DNA of 23,250 bases from an uncultured Clostridia bacterium (GCA_934277655.1 CAKQVC010000004.1:1-23250); one strand, 5' to 3'; shown: positions 1 to 6,819, numbered from the stretch's first letter. Numbers and translations: made by a program. The notes: generated by a model from the letters alone, not told the origin.

Positions 1-284
1 TCAATGACCCGAAAAAAAGCCAGGCTTCTGAACTGACACGTATGATCGACGAGCGTGTCAGGAAGTTCAATTCCGGTGAATGGAGGAGCAAGTATATGAC
101 TTTTGAACAAATACTGAACGAACGTGAGCGGAAAAGTTTTGCACAAGGCCATGCCGAAGGTCTGACGGAAGGTGCCGCACAGGAAAAACGTGAAATTGCG
201 AAAAGTATGAAAGTAAGGAATATTCCGATTGCTGAAATTGCAGAGATAACTGGCCTTTCTGAAGAAGAGGTTGAAAATTTGTAG
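1..284 (+). CDS. C-terminal end of a Rpn-family nuclease / putative transposase (5' partial)
   Basis: The reading frame is open from base 3 to the TAG at 282-284, so the gene begins outside the window. The visible tail of about 93 residues is highly charged. It contains FAQGHAEGLTEGAAQEKREI followed by a short helix-turn-helix-like end (IPIAEIAEITGLSEEEVENL). This QGxxEGxxEG pattern and the closing IAEITGLSxEEI-type motif are typical of the C terminus of Rpn (recombination-promoting nuclease, PD-(D/E)XK family) proteins, which are common and multicopy in Clostridia. The catalytic nuclease domain is not in the window, so activity cannot be judged. Other YhgA-like or DUF proteins share this tail. 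The family call is fairly good; the functional call is weak. Confidence 0.7.
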   Translation, partial: NDPKKSQASELTRMIDERVRKFNSGEWRSKYMTFEQILNERERKSFAQGHAEGLTEGAAQEKREIAKSMKVRNIPIAEIAEITGLSEEEVENL

Positions 285-400
285 GCGCTTTTGTTGTCTT
301 CCTTCCGAAAATCAAGTATACTGTGAATAAAAAGTGTGGGACAGACGAAAAACGACTTCTCGAAAGGAGTGCGACAAGCGTTGGAATATCAACGCAAAGA

Positions 401-428
401 AAAAACGAGAGCAGGAATCTGCTCTCGT
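401..428 (-). terminator. Rho-independent terminator of tRNA-Gly
   Basis: A perfect 10-bp inverted repeat (ACGAGAGCAG at 405-414 and its complement at 419-428) has a 4-nt loop. On the minus strand it is followed by a T-rich run (397-405 read in reverse). It lies just past the encoded CCA end of the tRNA. Confidence 0.9.
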
Positions 429-434
429 AAATAA

Positions 435-508
435 TGGAGCGGACAACGGGAATCGAACCCGCCTCCTCAGCTTGGGAAGCTGATATTCTACCAATGAACT
501 ATGTCCGC
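435..508 (-). tRNA. tRNA-Gly (anticodon CCC)
   Basis: On the minus strand the 74-nt sequence folds as a cloverleaf. The acceptor stem is GCGGACA (508-502) paired with TGTCCGC (445-439). The anticodon stem TCAGC/GCTGA encloses the loop TTCCCAA, giving anticodon CCC. The T arm GCGGG-TTCGATT-CCCGT follows, then discriminator T and an encoded CCA (437-435). The CCC anticodon reads GGG. A TATAAT box 12 nt upstream and a hairpin terminator right after indicate a stand-alone transcription unit, although read-through from the SpoIIQ-like gene upstream on the same strand is possible because no terminator is obvious between them. Confidence 0.95.
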
Positions 509-520
509 AAAACTAATACT

Positions 521-549
521 ATTATATACCTGTTCGCGAAAAAAGTCCA
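521..549 (-). promoter_or_regulatory. Promoter of tRNA-Gly
   Basis: On the minus strand, TGGACT (549-544) and a perfect TATAAT (526-521) are separated by 17 nt. The -10 ends 12 nt before the tRNA 5' end. Confidence 0.8.
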
Positions 550-570
550 TGGGTTCTTAAAAGATTTTAC

Positions 571-1296
571 TTATTTCAGACTGATATATTTCATCGGATC
601 AACATAAGCGCCGTCTTTCAGCATTTCCAGATGCAGATGAGCAGGTTCCATAGATTCAAACAATCCGGTCGATCCTACGCCTCCGATGATTTTTCCGGCT
701 TCGACGATATCGCCGACTTCCACCATTTCGTTGGTAGAAAGATTGGAGTAGATGGTAACGAAACCGTTATCGTGGGTAAGCTCAATGGATTTCCCATAGC
801 GGTCATCCTGGTAAACAGCGGTTACGGTTCCGGCAGCGACAGCGAGGACTTGGGCATCTTCAGGGGCCTCAATATCCGTGCCGCAGTGAGTCATATACTG
901 ATCTAGCGTGACCGAGTAGATCAGGGAATCCATGGCGTACTTATTACTGACAGTTGCATTGCTGCCCTTCACAGGGCTTCCGAAAGCCGCTGACCGGTCA
1001 GATTTTGAGGGATTTGTTTTTGGAGAAGCTTTGCTATCCACGACAGGGACTTTTATGGATGCTTCGGAGGCATCGGTTTTGTCTGCCGCAGTATCATCTG
1101 TTTTAGAAGAGGATTTGTTTTCCAGTTTGGATGTATCGGTCTGGTCATAGACCGGCACAGGATTACCGGCACTTCCGTTGATTTTGTCTATATTGGATTT
1201 TATTGTAAAAATCGATGTCAGGGCGATTACACAGAATGCCAGTACCAGAGCAATGGCAACTCTGTCTTTTTCTTTTTTCTTTTGTGCTTGACGCAT
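571..1296 (-). CDS. spoIIQ: SpoIIQ-like membrane-anchored M23 (LytM) peptidase
   Basis: The 241-residue protein has a basic N terminus, one membrane helix (about 13-32), a Ser/Thr/Lys/Asp-rich linker (about 40-115) and a C-terminal LytM/M23 domain (about 120-238). All zinc and catalytic positions of M23 are present: HxxxD as H137/D141 and HxH as H220/H222. This size and layout (single N-terminal anchor, linker, LytM domain) matches SpoIIQ, the forespore protein that pairs with SpoIIIAH across the engulfment septum. Clostridial SpoIIQ keeps the zinc site that Bacillus subtilis SpoIIQ has lost. The start ATG is preceded by GGAGGTGA (1308-1301). A sigma-F-like promoter lies upstream, which supports the assignment. 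It could instead be another M23 cell-wall hydrolase; an adjacent spoIID, often next to spoIIQ, is not seen here. Confidence 0.72.
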   Translation of the reverse strand: MRQAQKKKEKDRVAIALVLAFCVIALTSIFTIKSNIDKINGSAGNPVPVYDQTDTSKLENKSSSKTDDTAADKTDASEASIKVPVVDSKASPKTNPSKSDRSAAFGSPVKGSNATVSNKYAMDSLIYSVTLDQYMTHCGTDIEAPEDAQVLAVAAGTVTAVYQDDRYGKSIELTHDNGFVTIYSNLSTNEMVEVGDIVEAGKIIGGVGSTGLFESMEPAHLHLEMLKDGAYVDPMKYISLK

Positions 1297-1317
1297 AATT
1301 TCACCTCCATTTAGCCA

Positions 1318-1347
1318 TATTATTTACAAAAAAATTGTTTTTCATAC
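1318..1347 (-). promoter_or_regulatory. Sigma-F-like (forespore) promoter of the SpoIIQ-like gene
   Basis: On the minus strand, GTATG (1347-1343), a 15-nt spacer and GTAAATAATA (1327-1318) are present. Compared with my recollection of the B. subtilis sigma-F consensus (GHATR, 15 nt, GGHnAnAHTR), only the second base of the -10 differs. It lies about 20-50 nt upstream of the start codon. Confidence 0.55.
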
Positions 1348-1357
1348 CAAATTTGTA

Positions 1358-1386
1358 TTGTAATAATCGGAAAAACATATTATACT
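1358..1386 (+). promoter_or_regulatory. Probable promoter of the aminotransferase leader
   Basis: TTGTAA (1358-1363), 17 nt, TATACT (1381-1386). Transcription from here would give a leader of about 170 nt before the ATG at 1564. A weaker alternative (TTGTAA at 1509 with AATATT, 17 nt) overlaps the inverted repeat at 1501-1539. Confidence 0.5.
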
Positions 1387-1408
1387 TAAAGATATTGTTG
1401 ATGAAAAG

Positions 1409-1492
1409 GACAAAAGTTATACATAAGAATGTTAAAGATTTTTATGTGCATGCAGGCTTGCTTGTCAGCAGCATATGGCAGGAACTTTTGTC
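1409..1492 (+). ncRNA. Candidate structured 5' leader (possible multi-helix junction)
   Basis: A perfect 10-bp inverted repeat, GACAAAAGTT (1409-1418) with AACTTTTGTC (1483-1492), closes a region holding two smaller hairpins. These are ACATAA/TTATGT (1421-1426 with 1442-1447) and GCTTGC/GCAGC with a one-base bulge (about 1457-1473). This could form a three-way junction in the aminotransferase leader. I match it to no known riboswitch class: there is no purine, TPP, SAM, lysine, glycine or T-box signature. The fold is inferred by eye. Confidence 0.35.
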
Positions 1493-1500
1493 GTTGATCT

Positions 1501-1539
1501 GGAAATATTGTAAGGCAAAATTTTCTGTACAATATTTCC
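1501..1539 (+). promoter_or_regulatory. 12-bp perfect inverted repeat before the aminotransferase RBS
   Basis: GGAAATATTGTA (1501-1512) and its exact complement TACAATATTTCC (1528-1539) are separated by 15 nt, and the partly self-complementary spacer could extend the stem. The repeat ends about 11 nt before the AGGAGG ribosome binding site. It could be an RNA hairpin controlling translation or a DNA operator. There is no T-run, so it is not a terminator. Confidence 0.6.
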
Positions 1540-1563
1540 TATAAATTAAGAAGGAGGTGCCAT

Positions 1564-2814
1564 ATGGCAGATATGATTTTTGCTGCACAGCAGGGCAGAA
1601 AGATTCCGAAAGAAGATAAGATTTTCGGTATCAGCAACAGAGCAAAAGCGATGATCGCAAAAGAAGGAAAGGACAAGGTTGTAAACGCCACCATCGGCGC
1701 CTTATTAGATGATAACGGAGAGTTGATCGTGCTTTCTTCTGTAACAGAAGTTTTTAGAGGGCTTGAGCCAAAGGAGTTTGCAGAGTACGCTCCGATTTCA
1801 GGAACTCCGGATTTCAGAGAAGCCGTAAAAAAGGATGCATTCGGCAGTTTTCAGCCATCTCGCCATACGGAAGCAGTCGTAACGCCGGGCGGAACCGGTG
1901 CACTCCGTAATGCCATTGCAAATTATTCGGTTGCGGGGGATCAGGTTCTGGTAGCAGACTGGCACTGGTCACCGTATAATACCATTGCACAGGAAATCGG
2001 CAGAACGGTAACGACGTTCCGTTTCTTCAACGAAGAAAGAAAGTTTGACGTTAAAGATTTTGCGAAGAGAGTAGAGGAACTTTTGGCGGTGCAAGAGCGC
2101 CTTGTTATCATATTGAACACGCCGGCGCACAATCCTACCGGATATTCGCTGACTGATGAGGACTGGCACCAGGTCGTGGATGTTCTCGCAAAACTTTCTG
2201 TCGGCAAGAAAGTGGCTTTGGTCGTGGATGTTGCATACATCGAATTTGCAGGCGATAGTGAGAAATACAGAAGCTTTTTCCCTATCTTAGAGGAACTTCC
2301 GGAGACGGTATTGCCGCTGATCGCGCACAGTTTGTCCAAGACATATACCCTTTACGGAATGCGCTGCGGTGCACTGATCTGCATGGCGAAAACAAAAGAG
2401 GTTGCAGACGAATTCAGACAGGCGTGTGAATTTTCATCCAGAGGCTCCTGGTCGAACTGCAGCCGGTCGCCACAGATGATCTTGACGAAAATTTTTGCAG
2501 ATCCTGAGTTGAAAGCAAGAGTGGATCAGGAAAGAGCAGATTTTAGAAAAATGCTGATCCGCAGAGGGAAAGCGTTTGAAAAGGCTGCGGCAGAAGCTGG
2601 ACTGGAAATGGTGCCGTTTGATATGGGCTTCTTCGCATCAATTCCGTGTGCTGATCCGGATGCAGTGTCAGCAGAACTCGAAAAAGAGGGGATTTTCCTG
2701 GTGCCACTGGCAAAAGGTGTGCGGGTATCGATCGCATCCGTTTCGGAACAGGTGTGCAGCATGCTTCCTGCGAAAATAAAAGCAGCGCTGGATAAGGTTG
2801 AACAGGGAAATTAA
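1564..2814 (+). CDS. PLP-dependent class I/II aminotransferase (aromatic/aspartate type)
   Basis: This 416-residue fold-type I aminotransferase has the landmarks in order: glycine-rich GGTGAL (109-114), NTPAHNPTG (185-193), DVAY (222-225) with the PLP-ring Asp, SLSK with the Schiff-base lysine K259, and YGMRCG (264-269) with the phosphate-contacting Arg. Enzymes of this family move an amino group between an amino acid and a 2-oxo acid in the cytoplasm. The SxSKTYTLYG pattern resembles aromatic or aspartate aminotransferases, but the substrate cannot be read from sequence alone. An AGGAGG at about 1552-1557 fixes the ATG start. The gene is monocistronic, with a long structured leader upstream and a strong terminator downstream, so dedicated regulation is likely. 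The family call is secure. Confidence 0.9.
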   Translation: MADMIFAAQQGRKIPKEDKIFGISNRAKAMIAKEGKDKVVNATIGALLDDNGELIVLSSVTEVFRGLEPKEFAEYAPISGTPDFREAVKKDAFGSFQPSRHTEAVVTPGGTGALRNAIANYSVAGDQVLVADWHWSPYNTIAQEIGRTVTTFRFFNEERKFDVKDFAKRVEELLAVQERLVIILNTPAHNPTGYSLTDEDWHQVVDVLAKLSVGKKVALVVDVAYIEFAGDSEKYRSFFPILEELPETVLPLIAHSLSKTYTLYGMRCGALICMAKTKEVADEFRQACEFSSRGSWSNCSRSPQMILTKIFADPELKARVDQERADFRKMLIRRGKAFEKAAAEAGLEMVPFDMGFFASIPCADPDAVSAELEKEGIFLVPLAKGVRVSIASVSEQVCSMLPAKIKAALDKVEQGN

Positions 2815-2850
2815 CATTTAGATTACTAAAAAAAGATCACATAGCGCATG

Positions 2851-2897
2851 AGACTTCTTCTGTCTGGGAATGAACCAGATAAAAGAAGTCTTTTTTT
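2851..2897 (+). terminator. Terminator of the aminotransferase gene
   Basis: AGACTTCTT (2851-2859) pairs with AAGAAGTCT near 2883-2891. An inner stem TCTGG/CCAGA lies between them, and seven T's follow (2891-2897). Confidence 0.9.
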
Positions 2898-3040
2898 GTG
2901 GTGCGCCTGGCGGTTAGTTACCGCCTCCTGCCGGATCAGCAAATGCAAAGATCGAATGGATGCACGGGAGATTTACCGTTACGTTTACGGAACCATTCAG
3001 AAAAGCATTAAGCAAAACTGTAAAAAAATAATAGAATATA
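2898..3040. other. Non-coding spacer with a small hairpin
   Basis: No supported gene lies here; the whole gap between coding regions is 2815-3117. It holds a perfect 6-bp hairpin GGCGGT-TAGTT-ACCGCC (2909-2925) and a weak CCGT/ACGG repeat near 2979-2994. Both lie between the upstream terminator and the downstream promoter, so transcription of this stretch is doubtful. Confidence 0.5.
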
Positions 3041-3069
3041 TTGACATTATACACAAATTATGTTATTTT
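3041..3069 (+). promoter_or_regulatory. Promoter of the YdbC-like gene
   Basis: Perfect TTGACA (3041-3046), 17 nt, TATTTT (3064-3069) with an upstream TG making an extended -10. The surroundings are very AT-rich. Confidence 0.75.
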
Positions 3070-3117
3070 ATGATAAAGTAAAAATATTACAAAACAGAAA
3101 GAAAAAGGAGAAAAAAT

Positions 3118-3756
3118 ATGCCAAGACAAGCTACACGCCAGACAAACAGAGATGGAGAAGTCAGATACGAAGTAGTAGAACACTTAGGTGTTATCGGAAC
3201 TTATCAGACCGGGTGGAAAAAAGAGGTTAATATCATCGAATGGAATGGTAACCCATCGAAACTGGACATCCGGGACTGGAGTCCTGACCACCAACATTTA
3301 AGCAGAGGTGTGACGCTGCATCGAAATGAAATTATAGAGTTGCTGCGGATTTTGCTGAGAAATTATGGACAGGAACTCAGGGAGATTGAACGCCGGGAGC
3401 GGAGACACGAAAGTGCAGAGCCACGCAGAAATCCGATAAAAACCACAGAAAAGCCGGATACGGAGCTTGAAGCAGGAGCGCAGACCAATATCAGCTCGGA
3501 TGAAAAAAGCCGGCATGAAGCAAAACAAGGCTCTGATTTTGAATCGAAAAAAGGATCCGAAGCGGAAACATGCTCAGAGGAATGGTCAGAAATGGCAACA
3601 GGAGAATCAGCTGAAACAGTAGCAGAAACGGCAGGCGAAGCAGAAACGGCGGCAGGAGCATCATCCGAATCATCGGATTCAGACGCACAGGAGGAAGCAA
3701 TGATCTGGGCAGAAGATACGGGTCTGACCGAAGCGGCAGAAACGTTGTTTGCGTAG
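3118..3756 (+). CDS. YdbC/PC4-family single-strand nucleic-acid binding protein with long acidic tail
   Basis: Residues about 10-82 match the bacterial PC4-like YdbC family: YEVVEHLGVIG, WKKEVNIIEWNG, KLDIRDWSPDH, and a helix with ITL-type residues (GVTLHRNEIIELLRILL). PC4 folds dimerise and bind single-stranded DNA or RNA; the cellular role of YdbC is poorly defined. YdbC proteins are usually about 70-80 residues. Here the domain is followed by a basic stretch (REIERRERRHE, about 86-96) and a low-complexity tail of roughly 115 residues, rich in Glu, Ala, Ser and Thr and ending hydrophobic (ETLFA). The tail is in the same frame with no frameshift. The ATG follows AAAGGAG. The gene has its own promoter and convergent neighbours, so it appears monocistronic. 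Confidence 0.82.
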   Translation: MPRQATRQTNRDGEVRYEVVEHLGVIGTYQTGWKKEVNIIEWNGNPSKLDIRDWSPDHQHLSRGVTLHRNEIIELLRILLRNYGQELREIERRERRHESAEPRRNPIKTTEKPDTELEAGAQTNISSDEKSRHEAKQGSDFESKKGSEAETCSEEWSEMATGESAETVAETAGEAETAAGASSESSDSDAQEEAMIWAEDTGLTEAAETLFA

Positions 3757-3778
3757 GGCATGCAGGAGCGATTTTCCA

Positions 3779-3816
3779 TAAAAAAGCGCACCGGAAGCTT
3801 ATTTTGACCGGTGCGC
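3779..3816 (-). terminator. Terminator of the purB-purA unit
   Basis: GCGCACCGG (3786-3794) pairs perfectly with CCGGTGCGC (3808-3816). On the minus strand the stem is followed by six T's (3785-3780). It sits between the convergent YdbC-like gene and purA. The plus-strand side has no T-run, so it serves mainly purA. Confidence 0.85.
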
Positions 3817-3851
3817 CATCATAGATAGAATTGAGTATGTCAGGCTTCATT

Positions 3852-3875
3852 TCCATGCGAGTGGATACGCATGGA
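3852..3875 (-). repeat. 8-bp hairpin just after the purA stop
   Basis: TCCATGCG and CGCATGGA are perfect complements around an 8-nt loop, immediately downstream of purA on the minus strand and before the true terminator. No T-run follows. It may stabilise the mRNA 3' end. Confidence 0.45.
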
Positions 3876-3882
3876 GATGGGG

Positions 3883-5157
3883 TTAGAACATCTTAATGTA
3901 CTGCTCTCTTTCTGCTCCGACGGAAACATATTCGATCGGACATTCAACAACCTGCTGGATATATTTAATGTAGTCGATCGCTTCTGCAGGAAGGTCGGAA
4001 ACTGTCTTGCAGCTGCTGATGTCACAGTTCCAGCCCTTTTTATATTCATAAACAGGTTCCGCTTTTGCCAGGTCTTCGCCGGTAGGGAAATAGTCAATGC
4101 GCTGACCGTTCACTTTGTAAGCGACGCATACAGGAATTTCTTTCAGATAAGAAAGGACATCCAGCTTTGTAAGTGCAAGAGATGTACATCCCTGAACTAA
4201 AGTTCCGTAGCGGGAAGCTACAACGTCAAATCCGCCGACTCTTCTAGGGCGTCCGGTTGCAGCACCGTATTCTCCGCCTGCTTCACGGAGAGCATCACCT
4301 TCCGGACCGAACATCTCACATGTAAACGGACCCTCGCCAACGCAGCTGGAATAAGCTTTGATGATACCGATGCTGTTATCCAGTTTCAGGTTTGGAACAC
4401 CAGCCCCGATCGGAGCATATGCTGCAATGGTCGAGGAGGAAGAAGTATATGGGAAAATACCATAATCAATATCTCTGAGAGCGCCAAGCTGGGCCTCAAA
4501 CATGATCTTTTTGCCATTCTTTTCGCACTGATTCAGGAAAGTAGTTGTATCGCAGATGTACGGAACGAAAGGCATTGCGTATTTTTCAATCCACTGATAC
4601 ATCTCGTCTGCGCTGATCGGTTCGTGATGATAGCCGCCTGCAACGGTAAGGTTTTTCCACTCAACAATGTCAGCAATCCGTTCCTTTAAGGCTTCCGGAT
4701 GAAGAAGATCTCCCATGCGGAGCGTTTTCTTCATGTATTTATCTGCATAAACCGGTGCAATGCCGCGTCTTGTAGAACCAAATTTTTTATCAGAAAGTCT
4801 GTCCTCTTCCAGTCCGTCAAGGAGTACATGGTATGGCATGCAGATGGTTGCACGATCACTGATTTTCAGGTGTTTCGGCGTGATTTCGATTCCGGCATCG
4901 CGGAGCTTGCCGATCTCGTTATACAGATGCTGTACGTCAATGACCATTCCAGGACCCATAACGTTTGTTACTTCATCACGGAGGATTCCGGAAGGAAGCA
5001 AATTGAGGATAAATTTTCCTTTCTCATTTACAACTGTATGACCGGCATTGTTTCCACCTTGATAGCGGCACACAATATCATAATCACTTGAGAGAAGGTC
5101 AACCATTCTGCCCTTTCCTTCATCGCCCCAGTTGATACCAACGATAGCTGTTAACAT
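3883..5157 (-). CDS. purA: Adenylosuccinate synthetase
   Basis: PurA joins IMP and aspartate with GTP to give adenylosuccinate, the first committed step to AMP, in the cytoplasm. The 424-residue length is normal. The GTP/IMP loop GDEGKG is at 11-16 and GGNNAGHT at 34-41. Further family blocks include STRRGIAPVYADK (about 129-141) and the conserved GGEYGAATGRPRRVG stretch. The start ATG (5157-5155) is preceded by AGGAGG. It lies 100 nt downstream of purB on the same strand with a 9-bp hairpin, not a terminator, between them, so the two are probably one transcript ending at the hairpin terminator at 3779-3816. Confidence 0.97.
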   Translation of the reverse strand: MLTAIVGINWGDEGKGRMVDLLSSDYDIVCRYQGGNNAGHTVVNEKGKFILNLLPSGILRDEVTNVMGPGMVIDVQHLYNEIGKLRDAGIEITPKHLKISDRATICMPYHVLLDGLEEDRLSDKKFGSTRRGIAPVYADKYMKKTLRMGDLLHPEALKERIADIVEWKNLTVAGGYHHEPISADEMYQWIEKYAMPFVPYICDTTTFLNQCEKNGKKIMFEAQLGALRDIDYGIFPYTSSSSTIAAYAPIGAGVPNLKLDNSIGIIKAYSSCVGEGPFTCEMFGPEGDALREAGGEYGAATGRPRRVGGFDVVASRYGTLVQGCTSLALTKLDVLSYLKEIPVCVAYKVNGQRIDYFPTGEDLAKAEPVYEYKKGWNCDISSCKTVSDLPAEAIDYIKYIQQVVECPIEYVSVGAEREQYIKMF

Positions 5158-5176
5158 TTTTCATTCCTCCTTTATG

Positions 5177-5205
5177 GAAGGGATTCTTTCTTAGTTAATC
5201 CCTTC
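5177..5205 (-). repeat. 9-bp intercistronic hairpin between purB and purA
   Basis: GAAGGGATT (5177-5185) and AATCCCTTC (5197-5205) are perfect complements with an 11-nt loop. They lie just upstream of the purA ribosome binding site on the minus strand. No T-run follows. It could tune purA translation or mark mRNA processing. Confidence 0.45.
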
Positions 5206-5257
5206 GAACATGTAATTCTAGTCAAATTGTTAAAAATTCTGTCCGGCTATACACGGA

Positions 5258-6688
5258 TTATACGCGGATGGAAGTTTTCACACCGATAAAGTCTTTGTTA
5301 GCTTCCAGAACCGGATTGATATATTCATTAATAAAGTTTTCTGTCTGCTGTGGAGCCAGGCCTATGAAATTCTTTACATCAAGGATTTCGTCCAACTCTT
5401 CTCGGGTCAAGTCAAAACGATCATCTGCGAGAATACGGTCAAGCAGGTCGTTTGGCTTTCCTTCCAGCTTGATGGACTTGGTTACTGCAACAGAAAGCTC
5501 GCGGATGCCTTCGTGCAGTGTCTGCCTGTCGCCACCTTTTTTCGTGCAGTACATGATGATGTTTTCGGTAGCCATAAACGGAAGTTCCTCGTCCAGATGC
5601 TTTTTCGTTACATACGGATAAACTGTTCCACCGGAAATGACGTTCAGATAAAGCGTCAGGATGCCGTCCACTGCAAGGAATGCTTCAGGTACGCTGATCC
5701 GCTTGTTGGCAGAATCATCAAGGGTTCTTTCCAGCCACTGTGTTGCAGCAGTTACAGCAGGATTCAGCGCATCAATCATGACATATCTTGCGAGAGAGCA
5801 GATACGTTCGCTTCTCATTGGATTCCGCTTGTATGCCATAGCAGACGATCCGATCTGATGAGATTCAAACGGTTCATCGAATTCTTTCATGTGAGAAAGA
5901 AGGCGGATGTCTGTTGCAAATTTGCTGGCACTTTGTGCAATCGAGGAAAGCACGGATAAAACATAATAGTCGATTTTTCTTGTATAGGTCTGGCCGGAAA
6001 CTGCCACACAGCTTTCAAATCCCATCTTTTCAGCGATCAGCTGTTCCAGCTTTCTTACTTTTTCGCCATCTCCATCAAACAGTGAAAGGAAACTTGCACC
6101 GGTTCCGGTTGTTCCCTTACATCCGAGGAGTTTCAGAGAGTCCATCACAAAATCCAGGTGTTCCAGATCCATAATCAGATCCTGTGCCCAGAGGCAGGCA
6201 CGTTTGCCGACCGTAGTTGGCTGTGCAGCCTGAAAATGTGTGAATGCAAGCGTAGCAACATCCTTGTTTTTCTCTGCAAAATCTTTCAGCGCAGCGATTG
6301 TCGAGATCATCAGGCGTTTTACCTGTGTAAGAGCTTCTCTCATAAGGATGATATCGGTATTGTCACCGACATAGCAGGAGGTAGCCCCCAGATGGATGAT
6401 CGGCTTTGCTTCCGGGCAGACTTCACCGTAAGTATGAACATGAGCCATAACGTCGTGTCTGAACTGAGCCTCGTAGGTGCGTGCCTTTTCGTAATCGATA
6501 TCATAAATATGTGCTTTCATCTCAGAAATCTGTTCATCTGTGATGGCAAGCCCTAAAGCCTGCTCGCTTTCAGCAAGAGCAATCCAGAGTTTTCTCCAGG
6601 TAGAAAACTTGTTGTCAGCAGAAAAAATTTCTTTCATTTTATCTCCAGCATAGCGGGTACATAATGGGTTTTCGTATACGTTATTCAT
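5258..6688 (-). CDS. purB: Adenylosuccinate lyase
   Basis: PurB cleaves SAICAR to AICAR and adenylosuccinate to AMP, releasing fumarate each time. The 476-residue protein belongs to the fumarase/aspartase superfamily. It shows THFQ with the catalytic His (150-153), the family signature SSAMAYKRNP (281-290), and GTTGTGASF (about 192-200). It is longer than the roughly 430-residue Bacillus enzyme and fits the longer PurB group found in many Clostridia. The ATG (6688-6686) follows AGGAGGAC. It is the first gene of the minus-strand purB-purA unit and supplies both the IMP branch (after PurC) and the AMP branch (after PurA). Confidence 0.96.
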   Translation of the reverse strand: MNNVYENPLCTRYAGDKMKEIFSADNKFSTWRKLWIALAESEQALGLAITDEQISEMKAHIYDIDYEKARTYEAQFRHDVMAHVHTYGEVCPEAKPIIHLGATSCYVGDNTDIILMREALTQVKRLMISTIAALKDFAEKNKDVATLAFTHFQAAQPTTVGKRACLWAQDLIMDLEHLDFVMDSLKLLGCKGTTGTGASFLSLFDGDGEKVRKLEQLIAEKMGFESCVAVSGQTYTRKIDYYVLSVLSSIAQSASKFATDIRLLSHMKEFDEPFESHQIGSSAMAYKRNPMRSERICSLARYVMIDALNPAVTAATQWLERTLDDSANKRISVPEAFLAVDGILTLYLNVISGGTVYPYVTKKHLDEELPFMATENIIMYCTKKGGDRQTLHEGIRELSVAVTKSIKLEGKPNDLLDRILADDRFDLTREELDEILDVKNFIGLAPQQTENFINEYINPVLEANKDFIGVKTSIRV

Positions 6689-6726
6689 GGCTGTCCTCCT
6701 GTGGCCTTATTAATAGAGTAGTCAGA

Positions 6727-6759
6727 GCAGGCGGTGTCAGTGATTATGCCGATGCCTGC
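6727..6759 (-). ncRNA. Stem-loop in the purB 5' leader
   Basis: On the minus strand GCAGGC (6759-6754) pairs with GCCTGC (6732-6727). An inner TCGG/CTGA stem uses one G-U pair. It lies about 40 nt upstream of the purB start within a leader of about 120 nt. I cannot match it to a purine, PRPP or ppGpp riboswitch. Confidence 0.35.
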
Positions 6760-6782
6760 CAAAAAGTGAAATTGCTTACCTT

Positions 6783-6788
6783 ATTATA
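6783..6788 (-). promoter_or_regulatory. Possible second purB -10 (extended)
   Basis: Minus-strand TGATATAAT (ending at 6783) is a perfect TATAAT with a TGn extension. The -35 is weak (TTTTAA, 17 nt upstream). It could give a shorter purB leader that still contains the 6727-6759 hairpin. Confidence 0.4.
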
Positions 6789-6819
6789 TCACATACAATG
6801 GTTTCTTAAAAACGAAAGT

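Noticed and set aside
312..494. Minus-strand open frame across the tRNA-Gly gene
   Set aside because: It runs through a tRNA and its terminator, and has no protein-family features.
429..520. Integration (att) site at the tRNA-Gly 3' end
   Set aside because: No integrase or direct repeat of the tRNA 3' end is visible; the neighbouring Rpn fragment alone is not evidence of an island.
1501..1539. BirA (biotin repressor) operator reading of the inverted repeat
   Set aside because: The spacing is similar, but the arms lack the GTTAAC/GTTTAC-type ends of BirA sites, and the gene is not a biotin gene.
1335..1544. 69-codon plus-strand frame upstream of the aminotransferase gene
   Set aside because: It overlaps the putative promoter and the inverted repeats, lacks a ribosome binding site and shows no known motif.
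2848..3081. 77-codon plus-strand frame after the aminotransferase gene
   Set aside because: It starts inside the terminator hairpin and ends in the next promoter; composition is unlike a protein.
3363..3791. Long minus-strand frame opposite the YdbC-like gene
   Set aside because: It is a mirror of the low-complexity Glu/Ser/Ala tail and has no ribosome binding site; the plus-strand frame has the real domain.
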